DNA from: Clostridia bacterium
GTDB lineage: Bacteria > Bacillota > Clostridia > TANB77 > CAG-508
DNA: 64,000 nucleotides
Assembly (NCBI GenBank): GCA_017409455.1
Contig: JAFQSS010000018.1
Location: forward strand, 1-64,000
Reading direction: 5' to 3'
Position numbers and translations under genes: made by a program. This document shows positions 55,497-64,000 of this stretch, in pieces; position 1 is the stretch's first letter; each line of letters opens with the position of its first letter. The notes under the pieces are model-generated. The model did no database searches, was not told the DNA's origin, and saw nothing but the letters and a program-made list of their open reading frames with translations.

Positions 55497-57834
55497 ATAT
55501 TCCCATTAATAATTTATATTCTCTTAACATCAATTTTTCATAATCGTCAAAAATACTTGAACTTTCGATATTATAATTAGCTAGATTGCAATCAATACTT
55601 TTTAATTTTTCTACCATATCTTTAGAAAATCCATAATCATAATATTCAACATATTCTTTATCCATTCCTAAATTTTCTAATTTTTCAATAATTTCCTTAA
55701 TGTTAAGTTCTTCATTTTCATCAAATCTTATTCCATTTTTATTTATAAAAAAATAATATACACTAGCAAATAATGAAATATAATATGGTATTTTATATTC
55801 TATAATATTCGCTATAAATTTAAAAGTCTCTTCGTATAGTTTGTTATCATTAAATTCATTATTTTTAAAATATTCTTTAATCCAATGTTGGTTAAATTCA
55901 AAAAACGTCAATGTCTTTCTTTTCTTTAATATATATTCTTTTTTATTATATAACACTTTCTTTATATTACCACTTATATGTGATTTATACATTTCTCCCC
56001 ATATGAACTCTCCATTTTTACTAAATGCACCCACCATATTATAAGACCATTTAAACGGAATATCTGCATTTTTTAGTACTTCAAAAATTTTTTCTATACC
56101 TTCCAGTATTCCAGTGTCTTCTTCTCCAGTTATTTTATCTAAGATTTCTTTGTACTTTTTTACATCATCTTCTTTGTTCAAAAAATCATATATCAAAATT
56201 TTCCATGTATTTGGTGCACTTATGGATATTCCACTTAGCTCTTCATAGTTTAATTCATATGACTTAGTTAATTCATTTATCTCCTCTATTCTTTCCTTTT
56301 CCTTATCATTTAAAAACCTTTTATCTATTATTTCTAATTCAAAATCATCTCGTATCTTTTGATTGTTATTTTTTATATAGTTAGGATTTGCTATTGAAAC
56401 TCCTCTTACAGAATTCTCTTTAACCTTTTCATATGTATTCTCGTCTAAAAAATATACATTTCCAAAATATTTCTTTCCAAATCTTCCGGCTCTTCCAGAT
56501 ATATTAAGCAAAGCCATATCATTCAATTTAATGCTTTTAGCTGTATATCCACTTGTTATAATTATATTGTCTGCAGATGAGTTTACCCCTTCTATAAATG
56601 CCGTTGTAACAATTAGGCATTTTAAAACATTCTTTTCAAATAAATTAACAATCTCTTTTTTTACATATCTAGGCATAGATGATATATATATTCCTATTCC
56701 TTTTTCTAGCCCTTCAATAATATACCATGGTTTCGCATTTTCAATATTATATGTTTCTTTTAAATGCTTTATAAAGTCTTTATATCTATCATAGTATTCG
56801 TTTTTATTTAAAAAATCTAATTCTTGCCTTTTTATTTCTTTTATTATATCTATTATTTTAGAATACTCACTAACATATATTACATTACTGTTTTCATACA
56901 AACATTTTAAAATATTTGTTGTTTTATTACTTATATTAGTATAATTATTAGCAGCAATCTGATATTTAGAAAATGCTTTTCTAAACTGTGTTACTGTAGA
57001 GACTTGAATATATTCATGTTTTACATATTTAATAATTCTATTTAACTCTTTAATGTTATATTTATTCATATATTCTTGCATAGATATTTCTTTCTTATAT
57101 GTAAACGGAGATAATGTTATGATCTTCTTATTTTCTTTGCTTATTATTTCTAATACTTTTCTAAATTTCATGGCTCTATTATCGATAACTGTATCATCGT
57201 CATTTTTACCATCATTCTCTATCTTATATACTTCATCCATAATTATTAAGTCAACATTGTCCACATTGCTGTATTCAAAATATGTTAAGAATTTCTCTGG
57301 AGTTAATATTCTTATTGTATTTCTTTGACTCTTTAGTATATTTACTGTAATTAAATATTTATATTCTATTTTTTTATTTAACTGTAATAGCTTTATATAC
57401 AATTCTTCTATTAAAGATTTTGTTGGCAATATAAAAATTATATTATCTAAATGCTGTAAATTCTGTATAATATACTCTATAACTAAACTCGTCTTTCCAA
57501 AGGAAGTTGGTGCAGATATAATTGATTTTTGCCATTTCTTTATATCGTTTATTAATGATAACTGCCCACTATTAAGATATTTTAAATATTGCCCTTTATA
57601 TGTACTTAATTTTATTTCAAATGATTCATACATAAATTTATCCTTAAATTCTTTAATTCTGTCATCGCTAGCAAAACCATACAATTGAAAAGCATCAATC
57701 AGTATATACATTAAGTTTCCATACTTTGGCTCATCTATTAACTCACAAATCAATTCTATTGCCTTCTCAACATCGTCTTCTACTATTACTTTATTTACTT
57801 TTTCCAAAATGTCTATATATTCCATTAGTCCCAT
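55495..57834 (-). CDS. hamB: Hachiman helicase HamB
   Basis: 779 residues. Superfamily 2 helicase: Walker A IISAPTSFGKTSLVI (about 88), Walker B IIMDEVYKIEND (DEVY), VVTTAFIEGVNSSADN (motif V) and ISGRAGRFGKKY (motif VI). A long C-terminal region follows. Together with the overlapping HamA gene it forms the Hachiman anti-phage system, in which the helicase senses damaged or foreign DNA and licenses the HamA nuclease. The pairing and order (hamA then hamB, 10-base overlap) match the known system. Confidence 0.85.
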   Translation of the reverse strand: MGLMEYIDILEKVNKVIVEDDVEKAIELICELIDEPKYGNLMYILIDAFQLYGFASDDRIKEFKDKFMYESFEIKLSTYKGQYLKYLNSGQLSLINDIKKWQKSIISAPTSFGKTSLVIEYIIQNLQHLDNIIFILPTKSLIEELYIKLLQLNKKIEYKYLITVNILKSQRNTIRILTPEKFLTYFEYSNVDNVDLIIMDEVYKIENDGKNDDDTVIDNRAMKFRKVLEIISKENKKIITLSPFTYKKEISMQEYMNKYNIKELNRIIKYVKHEYIQVSTVTQFRKAFSKYQIAANNYTNISNKTTNILKCLYENSNVIYVSEYSKIIDIIKEIKRQELDFLNKNEYYDRYKDFIKHLKETYNIENAKPWYIIEGLEKGIGIYISSMPRYVKKEIVNLFEKNVLKCLIVTTAFIEGVNSSADNIIITSGYTAKSIKLNDMALLNISGRAGRFGKKYFGNVYFLDENTYEKVKENSVRGVSIANPNYIKNNNQKIRDDFELEIIDKRFLNDKEKERIEEINELTKSYELNYEELSGISISAPNTWKILIYDFLNKEDDVKKYKEILDKITGEEDTGILEGIEKIFEVLKNADIPFKWSYNMVGAFSKNGEFIWGEMYKSHISGNIKKVLYNKKEYILKKRKTLTFFEFNQHWIKEYFKNNEFNDNKLYEETFKFIANIIEYKIPYYISLFASVYYFFINKNGIRFDENEELNIKEIIEKLENLGMDKEYVEYYDYGFSKDMVEKLKSIDCNLANYNIESSSIFDDYEKLMLREYKLLMGI

Positions 57835-58745
57835 TCCTCCATTTTTCTTTTTAGATTCATTGAAGTATTAAATGTCGGAATAAAAACTACTTCCAAACTA
57901 TAATTCTCTATTTCTGTCTCTTTTATTTTATTATTAAATTCATTAATAATTTCATTTATAGCTTCTTTAAAATCTTCTATTTTTCTATTTTTGCATTGTT
58001 TAAATATCGCAAAATAAATAAATTTGCAAGAATGTCCCATTTTATTTATACAATCTATAAATTGTAGTTTCTCCTGCCATCTTTTTTTATTAAATTCATT
58101 TATCAATGTCTGTACTTTTTCACTTCTTACTTTATCTAGGCCTAGTTGTCTATGCATTACGAAATCCATATATCCATTTATATAATCTTTATTTAAATGC
58201 TCGTGTTCTCCAGATATATCACCTTTTAAATTGTCCCTAGCTTGAGATAATGTTCCGACAAATTTTGCCTCTGAAAGTATTATATTTAACTTGTTGTTTT
58301 TTTCTTCGCATGCTACAATATCAATCCCTTGACTTTCCCAATTTCCACTATTAAAATCTCGTCTTGACAAATAAGTAAGCAATATTTCGTCATTCATAAC
58401 ATTTTTTATATAATAGTCATTAAACAATTCTCCAAAAATCCCATTTATCTCTGTTTTTCGATTTGGTGTAATATCATTTTCATATATATGTTTTGCGTCA
58501 CTCTTTAATTGCATACTGATATTATTATCCAAATCATATAATTCAATCAAGTCAAAATTAAGAACATAAAACGGTAGATATTCTTGAAAAACTTTCTTAA
58601 AATTCTCTAACTCTTCTTCGTTCGAAAAATTATATAAATATACTTTTGCTATTTTATCATTTTCTAATCTTGTTTCATTCACAAAAACTAACGGTGTACA
58701 CACTTTTTTATAATAATGTTTTAACTCTTCTATTTTATTATTCAT
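57825..58745 (-). CDS. hamA: Hachiman nuclease HamA (DUF1837)
   Basis: 306 residues. The central region has EINGIFGELFNDYYI (about 99-113), SQGIDIVACEE (138-148) and ILSEAKF (156-162), the acidic and Glu-x-Lys residues of a PD-(D/E)xK nuclease, as in DUF1837. HamA is held inactive by HamB and degrades DNA, including the host's, when released. The start follows a terminator at 58775-58808, so hamAB is its own transcript. Confidence 0.83.
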   Translation of the reverse strand: MNNKIEELKHYYKKVCTPLVFVNETRLENDKIAKVYLYNFSNEEELENFKKVFQEYLPFYVLNFDLIELYDLDNNISMQLKSDAKHIYENDITPNRKTEINGIFGELFNDYYIKNVMNDEILLTYLSRRDFNSGNWESQGIDIVACEEKNNKLNIILSEAKFVGTLSQARDNLKGDISGEHEHLNKDYINGYMDFVMHRQLGLDKVRSEKVQTLINEFNKKRWQEKLQFIDCINKMGHSCKFIYFAIFKQCKNRKIEDFKEAINEIINEFNNKIKETEIENYSLEVVFIPTFNTSMNLKRKMEEWD

Positions 58746-58774
58746 ATTTCTTCTTTCCCATTTATTATTATAGA

Positions 58775-58808
58775 TAAAAAGTGACCCCTTTATTTTGGAT
58801 CACTTTTC
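58775..58808 (-). terminator. terminator upstream of hamA
   Basis: AAAAGTGA/TCACTTTT arms with a T tail on the minus strand, ending the methyltransferase transcript. Confidence 0.75.
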
Positions 58809-58887
58809 TTTCGTAATTTTTGTTATATTATATCATATACTGTCTTGTTTTGTCTATAAGTGTGTTCATTTGTTTTTTGTAGAATAA

Positions 58888-59635
58888 TTATATTTTAAAT
58901 ACAAAAATATACTCATGAGCCAGCAAATAAAAATCTCTATTAACATTCTGACTCCAATAACTAGTTCTTTTACAATTATGTTGTTCTTTAATAATAATTT
59001 CTTTTAAAGTGAAACCTGTTTGAATAAAAATATTCATTATATAAAAACCTAAAGGAAAAACATTTTTATTTTTTCTAATGTCGCCAATTAAAACTGCACA
59101 ATACTTATCTTCTTTTAAGATTCTAAAACATTCTTTTGAAAACAAATTCATTTGATCTAAAAATTCTTCTAATTCTAATCGAGATAAATCCTCTTTGATA
59201 TCTTTGCTATATTTAATAATATTAGCATATGGTGGATGTGCAAATATGAAGTCCACCGAATTATCTGGCACAATTCCTTTTAAATTTGTAGAATTAGCCC
59301 TTATTAACTTTGGTTTATATAAGTTGTTAGATTTAAAATTTAATCTTTCTTTAGCGATTTTAAGAGCTTCTACATTTACATCTATACCGTACCCCTTTTC
59401 TATTTAATAGCTTAGTTTCTATCATGGTTGTCCCGCTTCCACAAAATGTGTCTAATACAATGTCTCCTTCTTTTGTATATTTTAAAATTAAATTTCTTGG
59501 AACTTCTGGTGGACAATTTCCTCTATAATCTCCTTTATGGGTTGCCCAACTTCCTCTTTCTTTAAATGACCATATTGTTGTATCTTCTAATCTAAAATTT
59601 TCTGGTTGATATTTCAAATTCATTCCTCCTAACAA
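58888..59635 (-). pseudogene. DNA methyltransferase split by a +1 G frameshift
   Basis: First part (59635 to about 59395): WSFKERGSWATHKGDYRG then DIVLDTFCGSGTTMIETKLLNRKG. Second part, one frame over: YGIDVNVEALKIAKERLN, then VDFIFAHPPYANIIKYS. Together they give one SAM-dependent DNA methyltransferase of about 248 residues with FCGSGTT and HPPY (in place of DPPY). The break is at GGGG (59392-59395, minus strand); removing one G restores the frame. It may be inactive, phase-variable or a sequencing error. Neither half alone has a complete active site. Confidence 0.75.
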
Positions 59636-59639
59636 ACAT

Positions 59640-59665
59640 AAAGGGACAACTTTAAAAGTTGCCCC
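59640..59665 (-). terminator. hairpin after the broken hypothetical gene
   Basis: GGGGCAACTTT/AAAGTTGTCCC pairing on the minus strand, with only a short T tail. Confidence 0.45.
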
Positions 59666-59691
59666 AACAATCTTTTTATATATTATATTTT

Positions 59692-60226
59692 TTATCTTCT
59701 ACCTAATGTAGATGTGCTAACAATAGAAAAAATATCCATGTTATCTTTTAATAGCTCATCTAATATTCTTTTAAACATATATGCATCTGCTCTATTAGTT
59801 TTTTCTTGAATCATAAGCAATAATAATAAAATTAAAACAAAATCAATTGGATATTCTCCGCCCCTCCAAAGTTAATTCCCCAATTTCTTTATCAACTTGT
59901 TTTTTATATTTGATCAATGTATCTTTTAAGCTTATATAATCATTACTACTTAACCCCTGTATGTTATCCCACATTTTTTGCATACATTTGATAAAAGTAA
60001 TTACATCATTATGATTCTTTTGTTCCTTCAAAAGTACATCTATAACCCAATGTATATGCTTTGGTGTTCTCATTCTCTTACCAGCTTTACTATATTTAAT
60101 TACTATATCATTTTTAGATAAACTACCTTTAAATACATATACCGTATATGTCTCATCTATTTTTATATCCATAATAGACTTTTCTGTGTTTTTATTTCTA
60201 TATTTTTTGCCTTCTAATATTTCCAT
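59692..60226 (-). pseudogene. unknown gene broken by a +1 G frameshift
   Basis: The first 127 codons start MEILEGKKYRNKN and end LEGRRISN. Removing one G from GGGG at 59861-59864 continues the protein as EGGEYPIDFVLILLLLLM...SIVSTSTLGRR, to about 177 residues. The longer product has a hydrophobic segment and a charged helix. Not recognised. It lies 13 bases after dpnB and so shares the DpnII transcript. Confidence 0.6.
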
Positions 60227-60239
60227 AATACTCTCTTTC

Positions 60240-61121
60240 TTATTTAAATATTTTACTCATTATATCATTCTTCATATCCGAAATATTATAAATGTTTTCC
60301 ATTTCATTGAATGTTTCTTCTAAATTATGTCTTGCACTTCTCCATCCTTTACCATCTGTAAACCATACAAAAGTAACATCCTTCATATTTTTGAATTCTG
60401 ATTCTATCATTTTATAGCTTCTAGCAGTTTCATTTAATTTTGAACCTTGAGTTCCATAAAAGTTTGTTTCTATAACATATAACATTTTATCTGTTTTTAC
60501 AACAAAATCGAATCTTTTCTCTGCATTTTTGTTGCTAGATTCACCTTTTAGTTTTTGATCTATGTGAGATAAATCAATTCCCCATTTATTCATTATATCT
60601 GTCTTAGTATATTCTTTAAAGTAATTAAAATCCCTTACAAACCCTGCTTTTAAAAGATAACTTTCCACCAAATCTTCCATTGCATCTCCAGTTCTTCCTT
60701 TTCTTCCGTTTGTATCCATTCCAACTTCTACACCTGTTACATAGTCAAATACATTTCCAATTAGATGATTCTCTAGCAAATCGAATATACCTGTTTTTCT
60801 CATAAAAAGAACATAATCATCTATTGAGTAATTCATATTTTTAAAATTATAATAATAATCTTGTTCTGCATCTTTTATTATAATTATATTTTCTCTTTTT
60901 GCAATTAATATTGGAATCACTTGTAAAACCTTTGGATATTCATTAATTAGTTCTTTAAATTCTTCTTCTATTCTTTTACTTCCAATTAACCCATTTAATA
61001 AATTAAGCTCATTTTTTATTTTATTTACATTATCATAAACTTTATCAAAATCAGTATAATACTTCCAACTAGCTATACTGTCATCAAATTGTTCTAACCA
61101 TTCTTCAAAATTTCTAGCCAT
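60240..61121 (-). CDS. dpnB: DpnII-type restriction endonuclease (GATC)
   Basis: 293 residues, matching DpnII/MboI-type enzymes along their length: FEEWLEQFDDSIASWKYY at the N-terminus, GVEVGMDTNGRKGRTGDAME, then KRFDFVVKTDKMLYVIETNFYG with the acidic active-site residues. It cuts unmethylated GATC. It overlaps dpnA by eight bases in the same operon order as the pneumococcal DpnII locus. Confidence 0.93.
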   Translation of the reverse strand: MARNFEEWLEQFDDSIASWKYYTDFDKVYDNVNKIKNELNLLNGLIGSKRIEEEFKELINEYPKVLQVIPILIAKRENIIIIKDAEQDYYYNFKNMNYSIDDYVLFMRKTGIFDLLENHLIGNVFDYVTGVEVGMDTNGRKGRTGDAMEDLVESYLLKAGFVRDFNYFKEYTKTDIMNKWGIDLSHIDQKLKGESSNKNAEKRFDFVVKTDKMLYVIETNFYGTQGSKLNETARSYKMIESEFKNMKDVTFVWFTDGKGWRSARHNLEETFNEMENIYNISDMKNDIMSKIFK

Positions 61122-61896
61122 TTATTTCCTCCTTAATTTGTTCATATCTTTTTATTGATAAATCTAAATATTCTTTTTCTCTTTCTATTCCAATATAATT
61201 CCTTCCTAACTTATTTGCTGCAATACCTGTTGTTCCACTTCCGCTAAAAGGATCTAAAATTATATCATTCTCTTCTGTAGATGCTAATATTATTCTTTCC
61301 ATTATTTCCAATGGTTTTTGTGTAGGATGTCTTCCGCATTTCTTTTCTGATGGCTTTGTTAGACTTGTTGTCCAAACATCTTTCATTTGCTTTCCATTAT
61401 TTAATTCTTTCATTAAATCGTAATTAAATTTATATTTACATTTTTTTATATCTTTTCTTGCCCATAAAATTGTTTCCGTAGAATGTGTAAATGTCTTGCA
61501 AGCTAAATTAGGTGGTGGATTTGTTTTTTGCCAGGTTATATTATTGATTATTTTAAAACCACATTCTTCTAATGCCATACCTATAGAATAAATATTGTGT
61601 AATGTTCCACTTGTCCATATGGTCCCATTATCCTTTAGAATTCTATAGCATTCCTTTATCCACTTTTTATTAAAAGTATGTTTATGTTTTAATGAATCTG
61701 ATTCATCCCATTTTCCTTTGTTTACTGTTACCATCTTTCCACCACTGCAAGTTATTCCAAAATTAGATAAGAAATATGGTGGATCGGCAAATATCATATC
61801 AATAGATTTGTCTTGAATTTTCTTCAATACTTTAAATGTATCACCGTTTATTAATTTAAATTGTTCTTCATTAAAATAATATTTCCCTGTATACAT
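61114..61896 (-). CDS. dpnA: DpnA-type adenine methyltransferase
   Basis: 260 residues. FADPPYFLSN (catalytic) precedes DPFSGSGTTGIAANKLGRNYIGIE (SAM site), the beta-class order of M2.DpnII. This second enzyme methylates GATC also in single-stranded DNA, which protects incoming strands during transformation. It starts 18 bases after dpnM ends. Confidence 0.93.
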   Translation of the reverse strand: MYTGKYYFNEEQFKLINGDTFKVLKKIQDKSIDMIFADPPYFLSNFGITCSGGKMVTVNKGKWDESDSLKHKHTFNKKWIKECYRILKDNGTIWTSGTLHNIYSIGMALEECGFKIINNITWQKTNPPPNLACKTFTHSTETILWARKDIKKCKYKFNYDLMKELNNGKQMKDVWTTSLTKPSEKKCGRHPTQKPLEIMERIILASTEENDIILDPFSGSGTTGIAANKLGRNYIGIEREKEYLDLSIKRYEQIKEEING

Positions 61897-61914
61897 TATT
61901 ACTCTCCATTGCCT

Positions 61915-62817
61915 TTATACATTATAATTCGTTACTAAAATTTCTGATATTTTTCCTCTTCCCTTTGAATTAGCATTTATCATTCTACTTGCGTATATTT
62001 CATCAATATTAAATCCATTGTATATATCATCGAAGAAATTATCTTCTTCATTTGTATTCTTAGGATTTGAATTGCTCAGCATTAATTTTGCATCTCTTTC
62101 ATTTAATTCTCTATAAAATGTAGCTAACTCTCTTTGATTATCATCATTAAAATCTTCTTTAGTATATGATGTAAATGCTGATGTTACATTTAATGGTCTA
62201 TATGGTGGATCAAAGTACACAAATGTATTTTCTGTTACATACCCCATACTTCTTCTATAATCTCCATATTGAAATTGTACATTTTGTATCAGTTCTGATA
62301 ATTTTCTAAGGTTCTCTTCATCACATATAGTAGGATTTTTATAATTTCCCATAGGAACATTAAATTTACCATTTTTATTCACTCTATATAATCCATTAAA
62401 ACATGTTCTATTCAAGTATATAAATTGAGCTGCTCTTTCTATACTTTGCTCATTTTCTTTTAGTTCTTTTTTATTATATTCTTCTCTTTTATTATAGTAA
62501 TATATTTTTCTTTCTTCGTGTCCTAATTGTAAATATTGTGTTTCCATTTCTTTTAAAATAGTAATTAATTCATTAACATTATTTTTTATTACATTATATG
62601 AATTTATCAAATCTATATTTATATCAAATGCATACGCTTCTTGCACTTCGTATTTTTGCAATATATCTATTAGTACAGCTCCTCCACCTACAAATGGTTC
62701 TATATATCTTTCTATTATTCCATTTTTTAATTCATATGGGTAGAAATTGTTTAGCTGTGGTATTAGACTTCCTTTTCCTCCAGCCCATTTTACAAATGGT
62801 CTTATTTTTTCTGACAT
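61915..62817 (-). CDS. dpnM: Dam-type adenine methyltransferase (D12 class)
   Basis: 300 residues. IRPFVKWAGGKGSLIPQL (SAM site) at the N-terminus and FVYFDPPYRPLN (catalytic) near 190, the alpha-class D12 order of Dam and DpnM. It methylates the A of GATC and protects host DNA. It is the first gene of the dpnM-dpnA-dpnB operon. Confidence 0.95.
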   Translation of the reverse strand: MSEKIRPFVKWAGGKGSLIPQLNNFYPYELKNGIIERYIEPFVGGGAVLIDILQKYEVQEAYAFDINIDLINSYNVIKNNVNELITILKEMETQYLQLGHEERKIYYYNKREEYNKKELKENEQSIERAAQFIYLNRTCFNGLYRVNKNGKFNVPMGNYKNPTICDEENLRKLSELIQNVQFQYGDYRRSMGYVTENTFVYFDPPYRPLNVTSAFTSYTKEDFNDDNQRELATFYRELNERDAKLMLSNSNPKNTNEEDNFFDDIYNGFNIDEIYASRMINANSKGRGKISEILVTNYNV

Positions 62818-63184
62818 TTTCGTACCTCTTTATCATTTTTTTGTAATTCTATCACATTTGTTTTAATTTATCTACATTTTTAAATAAATAATTTACCCCC
62901 ACCCCTATGTATTTCCCGAAAGTTTTAAAGGCACTCCCCTCGCCGTTCCCCCTTTTTACTTCGTAGAGATTAGAGGCGGGGGTGTCTTTTGTTTTTTGGG
63001 TATACACTTTTCACTTATATTTCAAGTGTTTTTATAACTTTATACCGATTATCACACAAAAAAAATAGTAACTACTTGTTTCGTAATTACATATTTTTTC
63101 ACTTTCATTGTCAACTATAAAATAAAACTTGACATTTCTAATTTAATAAGTGATTAATAACAAAATTTTTTAAGGAGGTAATTT
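62818..63184. other. non-coding region with a GC-rich hairpin
   Basis: No gene. At 62929-62990 an imperfect hairpin pairs AGGCACTCCCCTCGCC with GGCGGGGGTGTCTTTT. It is the GC-richest short stretch of the region. A TTGACA at 63129 may be part of the promoter of the next gene. Confidence 0.5.
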
Positions 63185-63475
63185 ATGAGTAATTTAAGAC
63201 AAGTCAATGATGACATTTTAAGAGATTGGATGATATTTAGAGACGAAACTATCAGCTCTCTTCGAACTTCTGAGGATAGAAAACATCTTATTTACTTTGA
63301 CAGTATCTGTGACAGTATCTTGAAAAGCATTCCAAAGCAAAATAGACCTTATGTTCAAAAGCAATTAAATAAACTTGACGATAACTTTATGGATCATCTT
63401 GGTTATTTGAATGAAAAGTATTTTAGAAATGGTTTTTGTGATGCTATACAACTTATCTGCGGAAGTATTGACTAA
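63185..63475 (+). CDS. hypothetical protein (DUF6809-like)
   Basis: 96 residues, AAGGAGG upstream. All helical, ending YFRNGFCDAIQLICGSI, similar to the FxxGFxxGxxL end of small helical proteins found on clostridial conjugative elements (DUF6809-like). The function is unknown. Weak family call. Confidence 0.6.
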   Translation: MSNLRQVNDDILRDWMIFRDETISSLRTSEDRKHLIYFDSICDSILKSIPKQNRPYVQKQLNKLDDNFMDHLGYLNEKYFRNGFCDAIQLICGSID

Positions 63476-63492
63476 TCTTGAAGCATATAGAT

Positions 63493-63518
63493 AAAGCTAG
63501 AGACTTGTCTCTAGCTTT
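63493..63518. terminator. bidirectional terminator
   Basis: AAAGCTAGAGA/TCTCTAGCTTT stem between convergent genes. Confidence 0.8.
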
Positions 63519-63529
63519 ACCTGTGTTAT

Positions 63530-64000
63530 TTATTGTTTTTTCTTGATAGGAATCCAAATTTCACAATAATATTTTTCATCCTCTACTCCCTTTTGGTAAT
63601 CTTTAGGATTTGAATACATTTCAATATTATATCCAGCTGCAATTTCATAGTCATTTGAATTTGGTAACCATTCTTTAAAGATTTTCTCATTTGTTTCTTT
63701 AATTGTTTCACTTGCCTTGCCTCTACAAGAGAAAACTACCCAAGTAAACTTTGGTATTTCTACTATTTCAAAATCTTTAGGAACTTTTAACTCAGAATTG
63801 TAATCATCTCCAATAATATATTCAAAAGAGTCACAGCCCATATTTGTGTCAATATTAATTCCATATTTTGCATTTATTTTACTGAAAACACTCTTCATAA
63901 AAAACTTTTTCCAAATCTTTGGTACTTCTTGCTCTGCAGTTTCATATTTGAAACTTTCTTTTAATCCTACAACTCTAAAAGCCTCTTTTTCTTCAATCCT
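63530..64000 (-). CDS. GyrI-like small-molecule-binding protein, partial
   Basis: The frame is open to the window edge, so the N-terminus is missing. The first visible residues are RIEEKEAFRVVGLKES, then VPKIWKKFF, a Cys-Asp-Ser motif (MGCDSFEYIIGDD), FTWVVFSCRGKA and the C-terminal YYCEIWIPIKK. This is the GyrI-like/AraC effector-binding fold. It may be a free ligand-binding protein or the end of a regulator. Confidence 0.82.
   Translation of the reverse strand, partial: RIEEKEAFRVVGLKESFKYETAEQEVPKIWKKFFMKSVFSKINAKYGINIDTNMGCDSFEYIIGDDYNSELKVPKDFEIVEIPKFTWVVFSCRGKASETIKETNEKIFKEWLPNSNDYEIAAGYNIEMYSNPKDYQKGVEDEKYYCEIWIPIKKKQ

Overview
The window is AT-rich DNA with low-GC coding, strong AGGAGG-type ribosome binding sites, TGA used as a stop, a Spo0A-like regulator, and clostridial-type pyrF and pyrE genes. 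It most resembles an uncultured gut-type Clostridia (Bacillota). This is inferred from gene content only.

Region 1 (1-16 kb): a 1124-residue coiled-coil/PPP-phosphatase protein, a Nudix hydrolase, and a three-gene minus-strand operon. The operon encodes a WaaL/Wzy-like membrane protein, a two-module NRPS (C-A-T-C-A-T-reductase) and an orphan 7TM histidine kinase. The NRPS layout is that of enzymes releasing dipeptide aldehydes, which go on to pyrazinones; the second adenylation pocket reads as glycine. Next come an HtrA protease, a GGGACC/GGTCCC repeat and tRNA-Arg(ACG).

Region 2 (16-42 kb): mostly housekeeping and cell-envelope genes (pyrF, pyrE-like, adk, tRNA-Pro, malQ, GH25 lysozyme, amidase, SOD, SDR, DnaJ-like, phosphodiesterase, radical SAM, Nudix, pyrophosphatase). 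Mixed with these are accessory pieces. A degraded insert lies behind tRNA-Pro, with a copy of the tRNA 3' end at its far side and a DUF3800 relic inside. A three-gene operon with an HExxH peptidase faces an XRE regulator across three operator-like palindromes. A 24-codon Trp-rich peptide gene is separated by an intrinsic terminator from an AgrC-like kinase. A Panacea-domain (DUF4065) protein has no evident toxin partner.

Region 3 (42-63 kb): a defence island. It holds a type III restriction-modification pair (mod/res), then a small integrative element (tyrosine integrase, excisionase-like protein, D5-type primase/helicase, DUF6076 protein) carrying an uncharacterised two-gene unit (unknown protein plus DUF3800). 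Next are a Hachiman pair (hamA/hamB), an orphan DNA methyltransferase and an unknown gene, each broken at a GGGG run, and a complete DpnII-type GATC system (dpnM, dpnA, dpnB). A candidate small RNA with two tandem consensus promoters ends against the 3' end of the element's unknown gene. The window ends inside a GyrI-like ligand-binding protein.

Best leads: the NRPS operon, the Trp-rich peptide/AgrC-like unit, the DUF3800 two-gene cargo with its convergent small RNA, and the paired G4 frameshifts in the restriction region.
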